This document shows positions 34,474 to 44,075 of a DNA stretch of 64,000 nucleotides, piece by piece. This DNA is from Thiothrix lacustris DSM 21227 (GTDB taxonomy: Bacteria; Pseudomonadota; Gammaproteobacteria; Thiotrichales; Thiotrichaceae): positions 1-64,000 of the forward strand of contig NZ_JHYQ01000007.1 in assembly GCF_000621325.1 (NCBI RefSeq), in the 5' to 3' direction. Under the pieces are notes generated by a model that worked only from the letters and a program-made list of their open reading frames with translations, had not been told where the DNA came from and made no database searches. The translations under genes were made by a program, and so were the position numbers. Within the stretch, counting starts at the first letter, position 1; the number at the start of each line of letters is the position of its first letter.

Positions 34474-37400
34474 TCACTCCACCATGACATCATAAGCCAC
34501 AGCTCCCTGTGAGCCAGCCTGAAGCTTGCCGGTAAAGCTCCAATCCAGACTGCCTGCGCTGCTGCTTGGTGAACAAGCGCTTAACTCTGTCGGAGTCGAT
34601 ACACACTGCAAGCTTCCACCCACCAAGGTGGTGAAGGCTGGCACACTGTCATGTACGGCCAACTCATCCAGCGTGCCATCCCCAATGTTTTCGTAGTGAA
34701 TGGTGTAGCGCAAGGTTTCACCCGGTAAGGCCACAGCGCCATCGATGTTGCGGGTGGTGTTCCACACGGATTTTTCCAGTGATAATTTGCCTGCGCCGCT
34801 GAGTGGAGAGGTAGCGCTACCCGAAGAAACACGGGTCAAATCGGTACGGGTTTGCACATCGGTAGCCGTTACGACAGTGCCATCACCGAAGGTGAAGGTG
34901 CTTTGCACTTGTATGCTATGGCTAGCTCCAGCACTCACATTTGCAGGGGCTATCACTTTAACCAACAAGCAGGTTTTTTCAGTACCGCTCACACTCAAGG
35001 GTGCTGTTATCGGGGTGTCGCTGCTGTCCAGTTTTGCATTGCAGTTGGCGTCGAGGTACAGCGTACTGCCCCAGCTTGAGCCAGCCGGTTCAGCGATTTC
35101 GTTTACCAGATTGAACGCCACACTACCATCTGCCGTGCTGCGGAAGATATGCGGGTAGACCACGCTGGTATTCGGCAGAATGACTGTTTCGTTATCCAAC
35201 GTTAGAGTGGGTTTTTTGATGTCGCCAAAGTTTTGCCCGGTTACATCCGCATTGCTGACAGTCACTGTCAAGCTGTTGGGGGTAGTGGATAGGTAGCCGT
35301 TCGGATCATTCGCTGCGGGTGGGCAAGCGTCTGGTGTCGCGGTCTTTTCATTCGCAGCTTCATACAGCACGTAGTTGTTAGCGGCGGCGGGTTGCACGCT
35401 GCTAAAGGTGTAGCTGCCATCTGCCCCCGTTTTAGTACTGAGACAGGTTCCGGCAGCCACATCCTGCAAAACGACGGTGACGGCTTTAATGCCTTGCTCG
35501 GTGTTATCCAGTGTGTTGACGTTTGCGTCGTTGAATACGCGCCCGCTGACAGCAAAGCCTCCGGGTGTAATGTTGATGAGGTAATCCTCTATTTCCCCAT
35601 CGCCAGCCACGCCGCTGGGAAGGCTGGTGCTGGCATTGCCAGTTGCCACCTTGGCATCGGTGGTCAACCGTAGGCGCAGGTATGAGTCACCCACAACGCC
35701 ACCGCTTAAGCCCGTCCATGATAACGTCACGTTACTGTTGCTGGTGCCAGCAGGCACTGTCGTGGTCGCGGCCTCATTGCTATCAAAACTGTCATTTCGG
35801 TTAAAATCAATCCAGCCCACCAGATTGGCGATTTGAGTTGAAGTATTGGTAACCTTAACACTCAGGCTATAGCTACTATCATTGCTTGTTAAGGTGGGCA
35901 GAGTACTCACGCCATCTTCATCATCACTACCGGACGTGTCATCGCCACTCGCAGTATTACCCGGCATTCCCTCCAATTCCTTATCTGGTGGGCTGCCGAT
36001 GTAGAGGGCTTGTGTATCGTATAATTGATGATACGCCCCATTATTGGCATTGTTTGTCGGGTATTGAGCTGGTGCGTCACCGTAGTCGCGGCAGGTGACG
36101 CCCAGTTCAATATTGTCGACCAGATTGCCAGCCACAACGTTTCCGCCAGTTGTGGCAGCAGAGTGAAAGCCAAAACGCGTGACATATTGACCTGCGGGTA
36201 TTTGGTAAGTACCACTGTAAAAAACCCATTGGGTGTTATCATCAGAGATTAGCTTTTGCTCCGTAGAGGCTAAGCGTTGCTGAACATCATCGGGTGTCCC
36301 GATCAACACATTCATGCTGTCGACCCCATCCCGTCCGCGATGCCACAATGACCAGGAAACCGTTGTGCCCGGTGTCAGTGCTACATCCTGGTACAGGGTG
36401 CCGCTGACGTGAGCATTGATTTCAGCGAGGAAATCGCCAGATTTTGAGGGTGTTGACAGAAAACCATTTCTCCAGATTTCAATGCTATTGCGTTCTGCAA
36501 AGGTATTGGATGAGGGCATATCAGGCGTAGTGCCCCAGTACGGTATCGTATTTTCGTCATACCAAGCGTAGTCATTCGTGGTAACACCTTGCTCAAAATC
36601 ACCATTCAATAAGGCACTGCAACTGCCATTATACGGTAATGTCACATAATCAATTTTATAGTCTTCGACTTCACCATCCGAGGCTAGACCGCTGGCACTG
36701 CTACATTGTCCGGCGGTGGTGCAGAAACGGAAGCGTGCATATTTGCTGCCTTGCGTGGTGGTGTTAGGTAGTGTGATAGTCAGGGTGTTATTACCTGCTA
36801 CGACGGCTTTATCACTGGCAATATTATCGGATGCATCCCAGACACCATTCTCATTCCAATCGATCCAAGCATTGAGGTAGCCAGCGGTGCTGACATTAAC
36901 GGTTAGGGTGTTGGCTTGCTCTACATAGAGGACAGACTTGCCATCCGGGAATGTGGGGAAGGTGACGCCATCATCATCGCTTCCATCGCCGCTAGCAGCG
37001 GCGTTGGGTTGTCCATCTGTTTCAGCGTCGATACTCGCGCCCATGTGGACGGCTGGATTGATGGTGTGTTTGGCAGCACCATCGGCATCCAAGACATTAT
37101 AGATGTTGATGAGTGCGGGGTCTGTGCTGCTGAGGTCGCTGGGGGCATCGCCGTAGTCATAGGATGTAGGCAATATAGTGACGGCGTAATCCTCGATCTC
37201 ACCGTCTGATGCTGCGGTAGTCGCATCCAGCCCAGCCGTCGTTGACCAACGGAAGCGGGCGAAGGTTGGCGTTGTTACCGCATCCGCCGGTACATTCACT
37301 GTCCAGCCAATAATCCCTGCTGCTGGATTGGTGTCGGTAGCGCCACCATCGGTAAGGTCAACTGCGATTTTCTCAGCGGTATCAAAGACGCCGTTGCCGT

Positions 37401-40400
37401 TCCAGTCGATCCAGCCTTGCAGGTAGCCACCAGTTCCGGCGACCGTCGCTGTCATGGTTACGGCTGAGCCTTGGGTGAAGGTTGGAAGGGTTACACCATC
37501 TTCGTCGTCAGGTGTGCTGCCGCCGGTATCGTCACCATCCGCATTAAGCCCCGCATCACCCCCGTCACGGACACCACTTTCAGCATCGGGTTTTGCACTG
37601 CCCAGATAATACGTCGTTGTACGGGGTAGGTTATGGCTTGTTGAACCATAATTAACGATCGGGGCATCAGAGAAATCCTGACAAAGCCCCATGCTAACGT
37701 GGAAGTCATCCCAGTAGACTGCACTGGCATTGCTTGCGCCATAGAACAGAATACGGAATTTGTAAGTCGTGCTGGGTTTTAAGTAAAGCGGCTCATTGGT
37801 TGCCTTATCAATCCATTGGTAGCCGCCGGACGCAGGGGATATAGCATAATCTGACAAAAGCGTTGTGGCGGTGGCGAAGTTGTCTTCGGAGAACAGAAGG
37901 GCGATTTTGTAGCTTTGCGTGTAGTCATGCGAAGCAAAGGCAAAACCATTGAAAAGCTGTGCTGCATTCATACTGGCTTGCGTCGTGAACTGGTATTCAA
38001 TGTAATCACCGCCGCTGAATGCGCTCTGGGCATCGCTTTTGTCCACGTTTGACAGGTGGATGACGGTTTGCTTATCAGCATCAAACGTGTAGCCCATCCC
38101 GGAACCAATGGTTTGTGCAGGTGCGGAAGCAATCACGGTCTGGTCAAATTGACCATTGGGCCAGTTCCCGCCAGTATGATCCGGTAACAGGGTATTGACC
38201 GGTGAGTTATATGTCCAGGCAATACGGTAGTCGGTATAGCCTGTATCCGTGGTGACAGCGGGGCAGTACAGAACCGTTGCATCATTGGTCGGGTAAGACT
38301 GAGCGGCTGCAATGGTCAGCGAATAGTCTTCCACTTCGCCGTCGTTGGCTGCCGTGGTGCTATCCAGCCCTGATGTGCTTGACCAACGGAAGCGGGCATA
38401 AGTTTGGCTGGTGGTGGCAGTGACGGGAACATTCACCGTAAAGGCGATGGTTCCGCTGGTTGCATTGGTATCATTCGCACCGTTGTCTTGGAGATTGGTG
38501 GCGATTTGTTCGCCGCTATCAAATATTTTGTTGCCATTCCAGTCGATCCACCCTTGTAGGTAGCCCGTTCCAGTAACAGTTGTTGTGATCGTTGCCGTTT
38601 CTCCCTGGGTTAACACTGGTATGGTGACACCATCATCAAGGGTATCACCCGTGGTGGTTTGAGAGGAGGTTTCCGCCGACACTGAATAGGCAGAGCCGAG
38701 GTTGATACCATTCCTGATTGTGTGTTGGGCGTCAGGATAGCTAGGCGCATCACCAAAATCCAGACGGCAACTGTCGATGGTCATTGTGCCCATGCCCAAC
38801 TGGTAATCCGCAACCCAGATATATGTGTAAGCAATGCCATCAGCCGGATAAGTAAAGTTGAGCGATTGTGTGCCGGATGTCATATACAGGGAAGTACCTG
38901 CTGTGGTCGGTTGTTTGGCAATAATATTGCCAGCACTGTTCATGATGGCTGCAAAGGTATGATCCGCCGCTCCACTGTCGTTAAAAGTGAAGCTACCTGT
39001 GCTGCCGGGTTTGCCTTCTGCTCTGGAAACCAATAACCACTCCTCGCCAATATCAGTACCATTTCCCACCGGCGTGCCGGTGCTATCGAGTTCCGTCGGT
39101 TTGGCACTGGGCGCCAGAATGGTATTGGTCAGAGGAATGTCCGTCTTGGGGCGCGTCGGATAACCTAAGGTGGTGCTGTAAGTCCACCCTCCCCGATAGA
39201 GATCATAGGGCGGTGCTTCACCGCCAGTAGGATTAGCAGGGACTGTGTACGTGTGCGTCCAGCCATAAGCCTGTACGTTACAAGTTGCTGTTGGCTGTGT
39301 TGGGATAAAGTAGGTGGGCGTTGCCGAAATCGTTAGCGCGTAATCTTCCACCTCTCCATCTGACGCAGTGCCATATGAACGGGTATCTTCGCTAGTAGAT
39401 GTTGCACTGTTCGTATTAGTTAAGGCTTGTGTCGTCAAACGCAAACGCACATAGGAAGCTCCAGCGGTTACACCCGTCAAGCCTGACCAGTTAAGATTCA
39501 CACTGGTTGCCCCATTCACAACCGTCGCTGTCGCCACTTCATTGCCGTCAAATCGGCCATTCAGGTTGACATCAATCCAGCCATACAGCGTGGCTGCGCT
39601 GCCTGTGGTATTGGTGACGGGAATATTACTCAAGCTGTAAGTATTCATACTCGTCGACAAGATGGGGAAACTGGCAATCGCATCTTCATCGTCTGTGCCT
39701 GTCGTATCGTCCAGTGTTGCCGTAGTACCGGGTTTGGCTGCTGTTTCGCTGTCGGGTGCTGTTGCCCCCAACTGTAGACCCGCAACGATACCGTGTGAAG
39801 GTGTGCCATAAGTAGCGGGCGCATCGCTATAATCATATTGTACAAGGGTCGGTGAGTAATCCTCTACCTCTCCCGAGGTCGTTGCACCGACGGGTGTATT
39901 ACAGATACCCGTTGTGGTACAGACCCGGAAACGTGCAAAGGACGCTCCTGTAACAACATTGGCTGGAGCTGTCACACTGAGATTGGTTGTACCAACGGCA
40001 ACGGACTTGTCGGTAGCAATTTGTTCCCCACTATCCAGAAAATCCCCATCCTTGTTCCAGTCAATCCACGCATTCAAATAGCCACTGGTGCTCTGGATTG
40101 CAACGGGAATGGTGATGGTAGTACCTGCTGTAATAGAGGCGGGCATGGTGACGCCATTTTCATCATCTGTACCATTGGTGTCGTCGCCTGTTGCATCCGC
40201 GCTGGCAAGTAACGCAGAGTCCGCATCCACACTTGCACCTAAGCGAATACCGCTGATGGTATGGGTAGCTGTCCCGTAGGTGAGGGGGGCATCACTCGTA
40301 TCATCATTATCAGAGGAAATAGTGAACGCAGGTGCCCAGCCACCCCAGACCAAAAGTGAACTTGCACCAGCAGACTGGATAGAATAACTGCTGGCAATGC

Positions 40401-41361
40401 CATTGCGGAATTGTGCCGAAGCACTCATACCATCAGGTTCAGTTGTCACCCAAGTAGGCTCAGCATTATCATAACGCCCACCTGAGTTGTTGGTGCTGAC
40501 TGATTGTAACTGTGTGTAACCTGACATGGTAAGAAAGCCGCCATTACTGGAAGGTTGTCCCAGACTGGACACACCAACCACCAGCAGGCCATCGTTGGCA
40601 TCATTGGGAGCCTGACCTGCATCAAATGATGGTGCTGTCAGTGTATAGTTACCCGCTTGGCCTGTTCCAGAATCGACTAACTGCGGAACTGCTGAGCGCA
40701 CAATTCCTGAGGCGGTTTGATCCGCATTGTTGAATACAAATGCCATCATGATGGCATCATCACCTGCACTTTTAGGTAGGGGAACATCGGGAAGCGTGAT
40801 GGATATAGTGCCGGAAGCAGCACCACCCAGCAGGGTTTCGATTTCTGACTCGTATAGGGCTATATGATAACTGTCCTCATTGAATAAAGTAGAGTTAGGA
40901 ATCACATTGTTAGAAGCATCCTTCACGCTCCTTTCCATGAGACTGAAGCGCAGGTCGCCACTGGGTGTTCCACCAACTACCAAGGCATTTTTTTTGTCTA
41001 TAGTACCGGCAGGCCCTGTTACATGAGCAGTAATTTGTTGCGTTGTAGGCGTTACTCTGGGGAAGTTGTCACTAAGTCCGACGCCTGTATTGGTCATATC
41101 ACAAACATCGGTAGCCTGATCGCAATGATCACGTTCAAACGCAGAAAAAATAAAGAGGACGCGATTTTTACCAGCAGGAATATTGAAGTTGCTGATCGAG
41201 GGCATTCCACTTGCCCCTATGCCTGTCGCGCTGGTACTGGTTGAGTTCAGTAAGCCTACCTGTGCCGCAAAAAGTGATTGGTTTGCACAAAGTGTGAGAG
41301 CCATAACTAGTAATAATCGATGAAGCCATCTATTAGTAAAATAATAATTAGTACGTTTCAA
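34474..41361 (-). CDS. Giant secreted protein with six GEVEDY modules, SdrD-like and DUF11 domains
   Basis: About 2295 residues. The start is uncertain: the frame is open to 41376 without an ATG before residue 25 of the open frame. I choose the TTG at 41361 because GGGGTGG lies 6 bases upstream and it yields a good signal peptide (to about FA|AQ). The N-terminal 330 residues form an unrecognised globular region. Six GEVEDY/GEIEDY modules follow, with motifs near nt 39857, 39345, 38320, 37190, 36665 and 35590. Each has Asp-rich turns (DDTTGTDDEDA type) and a (G/Y)W(I/L)D.N..G.(F/W)D core. Interspersed are jelly-roll-like segments. The C-terminus carries SdrD-like (SGRVFNDANVN) and DUF11 domains ending YDVMVE, paralogous to the downstream gene. 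A structural surface protein is the best reading; calcium-dependent folding is likely. Confidence 0.8.
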   Translation of the reverse strand: MKRTNYYFTNRWLHRLLLVMALTLCANQSLFAAQVGLLNSTSTSATGIGASGMPSISNFNIPAGKNRVLFIFSAFERDHCDQATDVCDMTNTGVGLSDNFPRVTPTTQQITAHVTGPAGTIDKKNALVVGGTPSGDLRFSLMERSVKDASNNVIPNSTLFNEDSYHIALYESEIETLLGGAASGTISITLPDVPLPKSAGDDAIMMAFVFNNADQTASGIVRSAVPQLVDSGTGQAGNYTLTAPSFDAGQAPNDANDGLLVVGVSSLGQPSSNGGFLTMSGYTQLQSVSTNNSGGRYDNAEPTWVTTEPDGMSASAQFRNGIASSYSIQSAGASSLLVWGGWAPAFTISSDNDDTSDAPLTYGTATHTISGIRLGASVDADSALLASADATGDDTNGTDDENGVTMPASITAGTTITIPVAIQSTSGYLNAWIDWNKDGDFLDSGEQIATDKSVAVGTTNLSVTAPANVVTGASFARFRVCTTTGICNTPVGATTSGEVEDYSPTLVQYDYSDAPATYGTPSHGIVAGLQLGATAPDSETAAKPGTTATLDDTTGTDDEDAIASFPILSTSMNTYSLSNIPVTNTTGSAATLYGWIDVNLNGRFDGNEVATATVVNGATSVNLNWSGLTGVTAGASYVRLRLTTQALTNTNSATSTSEDTRSYGTASDGEVEDYALTISATPTYFIPTQPTATCNVQAYGWTHTYTVPANPTGGEAPPYDLYRGGWTYSTTLGYPTRPKTDIPLTNTILAPSAKPTELDSTGTPVGNGTDIGEEWLLVSRAEGKPGSTGSFTFNDSGAADHTFAAIMNSAGNIIAKQPTTAGTSLYMTSGTQSLNFTYPADGIAYTYIWVADYQLGMGTMTIDSCRLDFGDAPSYPDAQHTIRNGINLGSAYSVSAETSSQTTTGDTLDDGVTIPVLTQGETATITTTVTGTGYLQGWIDWNGNKIFDSGEQIATNLQDNGANDTNATSGTIAFTVNVPVTATTSQTYARFRWSSTSGLDSTTAANDGEVEDYSLTIAAAQSYPTNDATVLYCPAVTTDTGYTDYRIAWTYNSPVNTLLPDHTGGNWPNGQFDQTVIASAPAQTIGSGMGYTFDADKQTVIHLSNVDKSDAQSAFSGGDYIEYQFTTQASMNAAQLFNGFAFASHDYTQSYKIALLFSEDNFATATTLLSDYAISPASGGYQWIDKATNEPLYLKPSTTYKFRILFYGASNASAVYWDDFHVSMGLCQDFSDAPIVNYGSTSHNLPRTTTYYLGSAKPDAESGVRDGGDAGLNADGDDTGGSTPDDEDGVTLPTFTQGSAVTMTATVAGTGGYLQGWIDWNGNGVFDTAEKIAVDLTDGGATDTNPAAGIIGWTVNVPADAVTTPTFARFRWSTTAGLDATTAASDGEIEDYAVTILPTSYDYGDAPSDLSSTDPALINIYNVLDADGAAKHTINPAVHMGASIDAETDGQPNAAASGDGSDDDGVTFPTFPDGKSVLYVEQANTLTVNVSTAGYLNAWIDWNENGVWDASDNIASDKAVVAGNNTLTITLPNTTTQGSKYARFRFCTTAGQCSSASGLASDGEVEDYKIDYVTLPYNGSCSALLNGDFEQGVTTNDYAWYDENTIPYWGTTPDMPSSNTFAERNSIEIWRNGFLSTPSKSGDFLAEINAHVSGTLYQDVALTPGTTVSWSLWHRGRDGVDSMNVLIGTPDDVQQRLASTEQKLISDDNTQWVFYSGTYQIPAGQYVTRFGFHSAATTGGNVVAGNLVDNIELGVTCRDYGDAPAQYPTNNANNGAYHQLYDTQALYIGSPPDKELEGMPGNTASGDDTSGSDDEDGVSTLPTLTSNDSSYSLSVKVTNTSTQIANLVGWIDFNRNDSFDSNEAATTTVPAGTSNSNVTLSWTGLSGGVVGDSYLRLRLTTDAKVATGNASTSLPSGVAGDGEIEDYLINITPGGFAVSGRVFNDANVNTLDNTEQGIKAVTVVLQDVAAGTCLSTKTGADGSYTFSSVQPAAANNYVLYEAANEKTATPDACPPAANDPNGYLSTTPNSLTVTVSNADVTGQNFGDIKKPTLTLDNETVILPNTSVVYPHIFRSTADGSVAFNLVNEIAEPAGSSWGSTLYLDANCNAKLDSSDTPITAPLSVSGTEKTCLLVKVIAPANVSAGASHSIQVQSTFTFGDGTVVTATDVQTRTDLTRVSSGSATSPLSGAGKLSLEKSVWNTTRNIDGAVALPGETLRYTIHYENIGDGTLDELAVHDSVPAFTTLVGGSLQCVSTPTELSACSPSSSAGSLDWSFTGKLQAGSQGAVAYDVMVE
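34478..35920 (-). repeat. Duplicated 3' coding segment (copy 2)
   Basis: This is the partner of 29698-31130. The two gene ends align almost without gaps over about 480 codons, including the identical terminal YDVMVE. It indicates a tandem duplication of a whole gene or gene end, followed by different expansion of the upstream modules. Confidence 0.75.
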
Positions 41362-41400
41362 CACAAACCACCCCAATTTATCTTTATTTTGTTGATTAAA

Positions 41401-44043
41401 TTATTCGATTTTAATGCCGAACATCAGCGTAGCACTATAACCAGCCTCTAATGTCCCCATGGCTCCTATAATCCTGCCACGCGCCCCACTGGTAATAGGG
41501 GCGACTAAAGCCCCCTGCGTCAGGGTTGGCAAACCACCTGCTGTAATGAAGCTAGTGTAAGCCGGTGTTGCATCCTGAATCCGCACATTTAAGACCGCGA
41601 CTGCCCCAGTATTGGTAGCGGTCAACTGGTACAGCACACACTGACGAGGTTCTGCCGGATAAGCACTGGTACTGAATGCTGTTTCGGGTGTGCCATCACA
41701 GTTCGTATCCAATGCCTGCTCCTTACGGATGTTGACGGTGGAATTGTTAGTGGACGTCACATCCAGTGCAAATGTGCTGGATGCACCGCCATCCCATGTC
41801 GCCATGAGTGTCGTGACATTGCTCGCACCCATTTGTAAGTTCGCCGCCGCCAACACCTTTACAAAGATAAGCTTACTACCGCCTGCTGCCAGCGAGGGAA
41901 TCGTATTTAAGCGCTGATCGGCGCCGGTTAATGTGCCACTGCCATCCGTATCCACATAGAACAACGATTGCCAGCCAGCCGAGTCCCCTTGTGTCGCCAA
42001 GCTCAGGCTGGTCTTGGCCACATTGCCCTGGTTCACCAGCCAGTGCGAATACACAATTGAACCACCGGGTAATACCTGCCCACTGTTATCTGGGAATAGC
42101 ACCACATCCACCACCTCACCTACGGTTAAGGCATCGTGTTTGATGTCTTTCACACCCGTAACAGGTGACGCTACCTGAAAATACAAGTCCGTTACGCCGG
42201 TGCTTGCATTGGCAGGCACACTGACTTCTGCAAAGAATTCCTTGCTAGCACCAGCGGCAATAGCTCCACTATTCGTGATCGCATTTCCCGCTGTGTCGAC
42301 AAAGCGCACTGACCAACCCGTTGGTACACTCACGTTAGCAAAAGTACTATCGGTACTGGCTTTCAAATCGTAGTTATCTGCTGCACTGCTAAGATTATTA
42401 ATGAATAAAATAAAGCGCGTGCTGCTGCCCGGTAGGGTATTACGTGTTGTTACGGCTGCTGACTCAGGTCCAGCACCTGCGCCGAGTACCCCGGTTTGCC
42501 CCAATGCGGCATTATTGGTCAAGTCAACTGAACCTACACTTATTCCACTTAATTGGTTAAGTGCCGAATTGGTTTTCGAATCATCCAAAAACGAGGTGGC
42601 TTTCAAGGCTACCTCATAACTGCCACTCGTTGCACTAGCAGGCAATGAGGCTTTGATCACCACTTGAGTGACACTACCAGCGGCCTTTGTGCCTGTGTCA
42701 GGAATGCCGTTATCATTGGTGTCCAGTAAAGGGGTTTGCCCATCTGCCTGATACAACATGAAAACAGTGCCTGTCGGGAAGTTGCTACCCGTCAAGGTAA
42801 TGTCGAAACTATCTGCGCCGTTACCGGTGTTCCACACAAAATCATGGAATAGGGCAGTGCCATTTTGTACCGTTCCCGTTACTGTGATGGGTTCATTTGT
42901 CAAATCCACATGGCTAGTGCTACTGCCATTGGTTACCACACCGGCCTCTTGCACTACTTCAAAACGCACTTTATTGGTGTTAAAACGTGCGGTGGTGGCG
43001 CTGCTGTCATTAAATTCGTATTCGCCAGTATTGACCAATACGGAGACGGGCAAGCCAGCCGCGATGCTAACATTGAAACGCAGCTCCCCGCTGGCGCCAG
43101 CAGCCACTTGACTGATGATGCCTGTTACCTGATTGGTGGTGCTGCTATCAGCATCATTATTGGCTTCGGGGATGCCCGTACAACTGTTGTCATACGCACA
43201 GTAACGTACTGTTGCGCTGCTACCTTGTGTATCGGCGGTGTTGCTGTCGGTCAATACCGTAACGCCTGATTCGCTCCAGCGTCCGCTGTTAGGCACGTAG
43301 ACCATGCCGCTGGGTAAAGCATCGATCAAGGTCACATTGCTGGCATCGACTTGGCTGGTATTGCGGTAGTGCAAGGTCACGGTATAGGTTCCACTACCCG
43401 CTTTACCCGAATTGGCACTGATAGCCTTGGTAACATCCAAAATCGCTTTGTTGGTAATGTTGGCCGTGTCCGTATTGGTTTTTTGTGTTGCTGTGGCAAA
43501 GGTACTGCTGGCAACGACATTTAGCGCCCCATTGTTGCCACTGACAGCGCTTGCTGGTACGCCTGCAATCGCAACAAAAGCAAAACTCTCCCCAGCTTTC
43601 AGTAAGGGGGTTTTGGTTATTGGGGTGGAAGGGGTGTCGGCTTGTCCATCCTGGTTCTTATCGGCGTAGAAGCTGACAGTACTGAAATCAAAGTTATCGC
43701 CTGTACTCTGCGTGAATGCCAAGGTGTAACTGTCATCGCCATTACCCGTATTGGTGACAACGTGTGTAAATTCCACCGTACCGCCGGGACTGGCTAGCTT
43801 GCTTTGTGTTTGCTCAAGCTCTAAGCCAGCAGCTTGTTGCACCAGCGTTTCCACCATATTGGAGGTCACGCTATAAACAGTGCCTGCGTCATCTTTAAAG
43901 GTGGCGCTGGCCTGGTTTTTGATTAGGGTATTGGCGGCTGTTGCCGCCCACCCGGCGATAGGTGATAGGGTAATACACAGTACTAGGCACAACAAAGGCG
44001 TTGCATTGCCGTGAAGAAATTGGGTGAACGCTGGTTTTTTCAT
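41401..44043 (-). CDS. Secreted DUF11-repeat surface protein (880 residues)
   Basis: A signal peptide (to about residue 33, GWA|ATA) is followed by the N-terminal signature ATAANTLIKNQASATFKDD, shared with the 1003- and 1997-residue paralogues. The rest is a chain of DUF11-type beta-sandwich repeats with the recurring pattern VxNTGNGxDSYxL and short Ca-like turns (DKNQDGQADTP, DTDGSGTLTG). No catalytic motif is visible. It ends LEAGYSATLMFGIKIE, again the terminal DUF11 strand. It is 39 bases upstream of the 2295-residue gene and 32 bases downstream of the barrel protein gene, in one operon. It is probably exported to the cell surface as a structural subunit. Confidence 0.82.
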   Translation of the reverse strand: MKKPAFTQFLHGNATPLLCLVLCITLSPIAGWAATAANTLIKNQASATFKDDAGTVYSVTSNMVETLVQQAAGLELEQTQSKLASPGGTVEFTHVVTNTGNGDDSYTLAFTQSTGDNFDFSTVSFYADKNQDGQADTPSTPITKTPLLKAGESFAFVAIAGVPASAVSGNNGALNVVASSTFATATQKTNTDTANITNKAILDVTKAISANSGKAGSGTYTVTLHYRNTSQVDASNVTLIDALPSGMVYVPNSGRWSESGVTVLTDSNTADTQGSSATVRYCAYDNSCTGIPEANNDADSSTTNQVTGIISQVAAGASGELRFNVSIAAGLPVSVLVNTGEYEFNDSSATTARFNTNKVRFEVVQEAGVVTNGSSTSHVDLTNEPITVTGTVQNGTALFHDFVWNTGNGADSFDITLTGSNFPTGTVFMLYQADGQTPLLDTNDNGIPDTGTKAAGSVTQVVIKASLPASATSGSYEVALKATSFLDDSKTNSALNQLSGISVGSVDLTNNAALGQTGVLGAGAGPESAAVTTRNTLPGSSTRFILFINNLSSAADNYDLKASTDSTFANVSVPTGWSVRFVDTAGNAITNSGAIAAGASKEFFAEVSVPANASTGVTDLYFQVASPVTGVKDIKHDALTVGEVVDVVLFPDNSGQVLPGGSIVYSHWLVNQGNVAKTSLSLATQGDSAGWQSLFYVDTDGSGTLTGADQRLNTIPSLAAGGSKLIFVKVLAAANLQMGASNVTTLMATWDGGASSTFALDVTSTNNSTVNIRKEQALDTNCDGTPETAFSTSAYPAEPRQCVLYQLTATNTGAVAVLNVRIQDATPAYTSFITAGGLPTLTQGALVAPITSGARGRIIGAMGTLEAGYSATLMFGIKIE

Positions 44044-44075
44044 TTGTTATGCCCTGATTTTTATTATCTGTTTAT

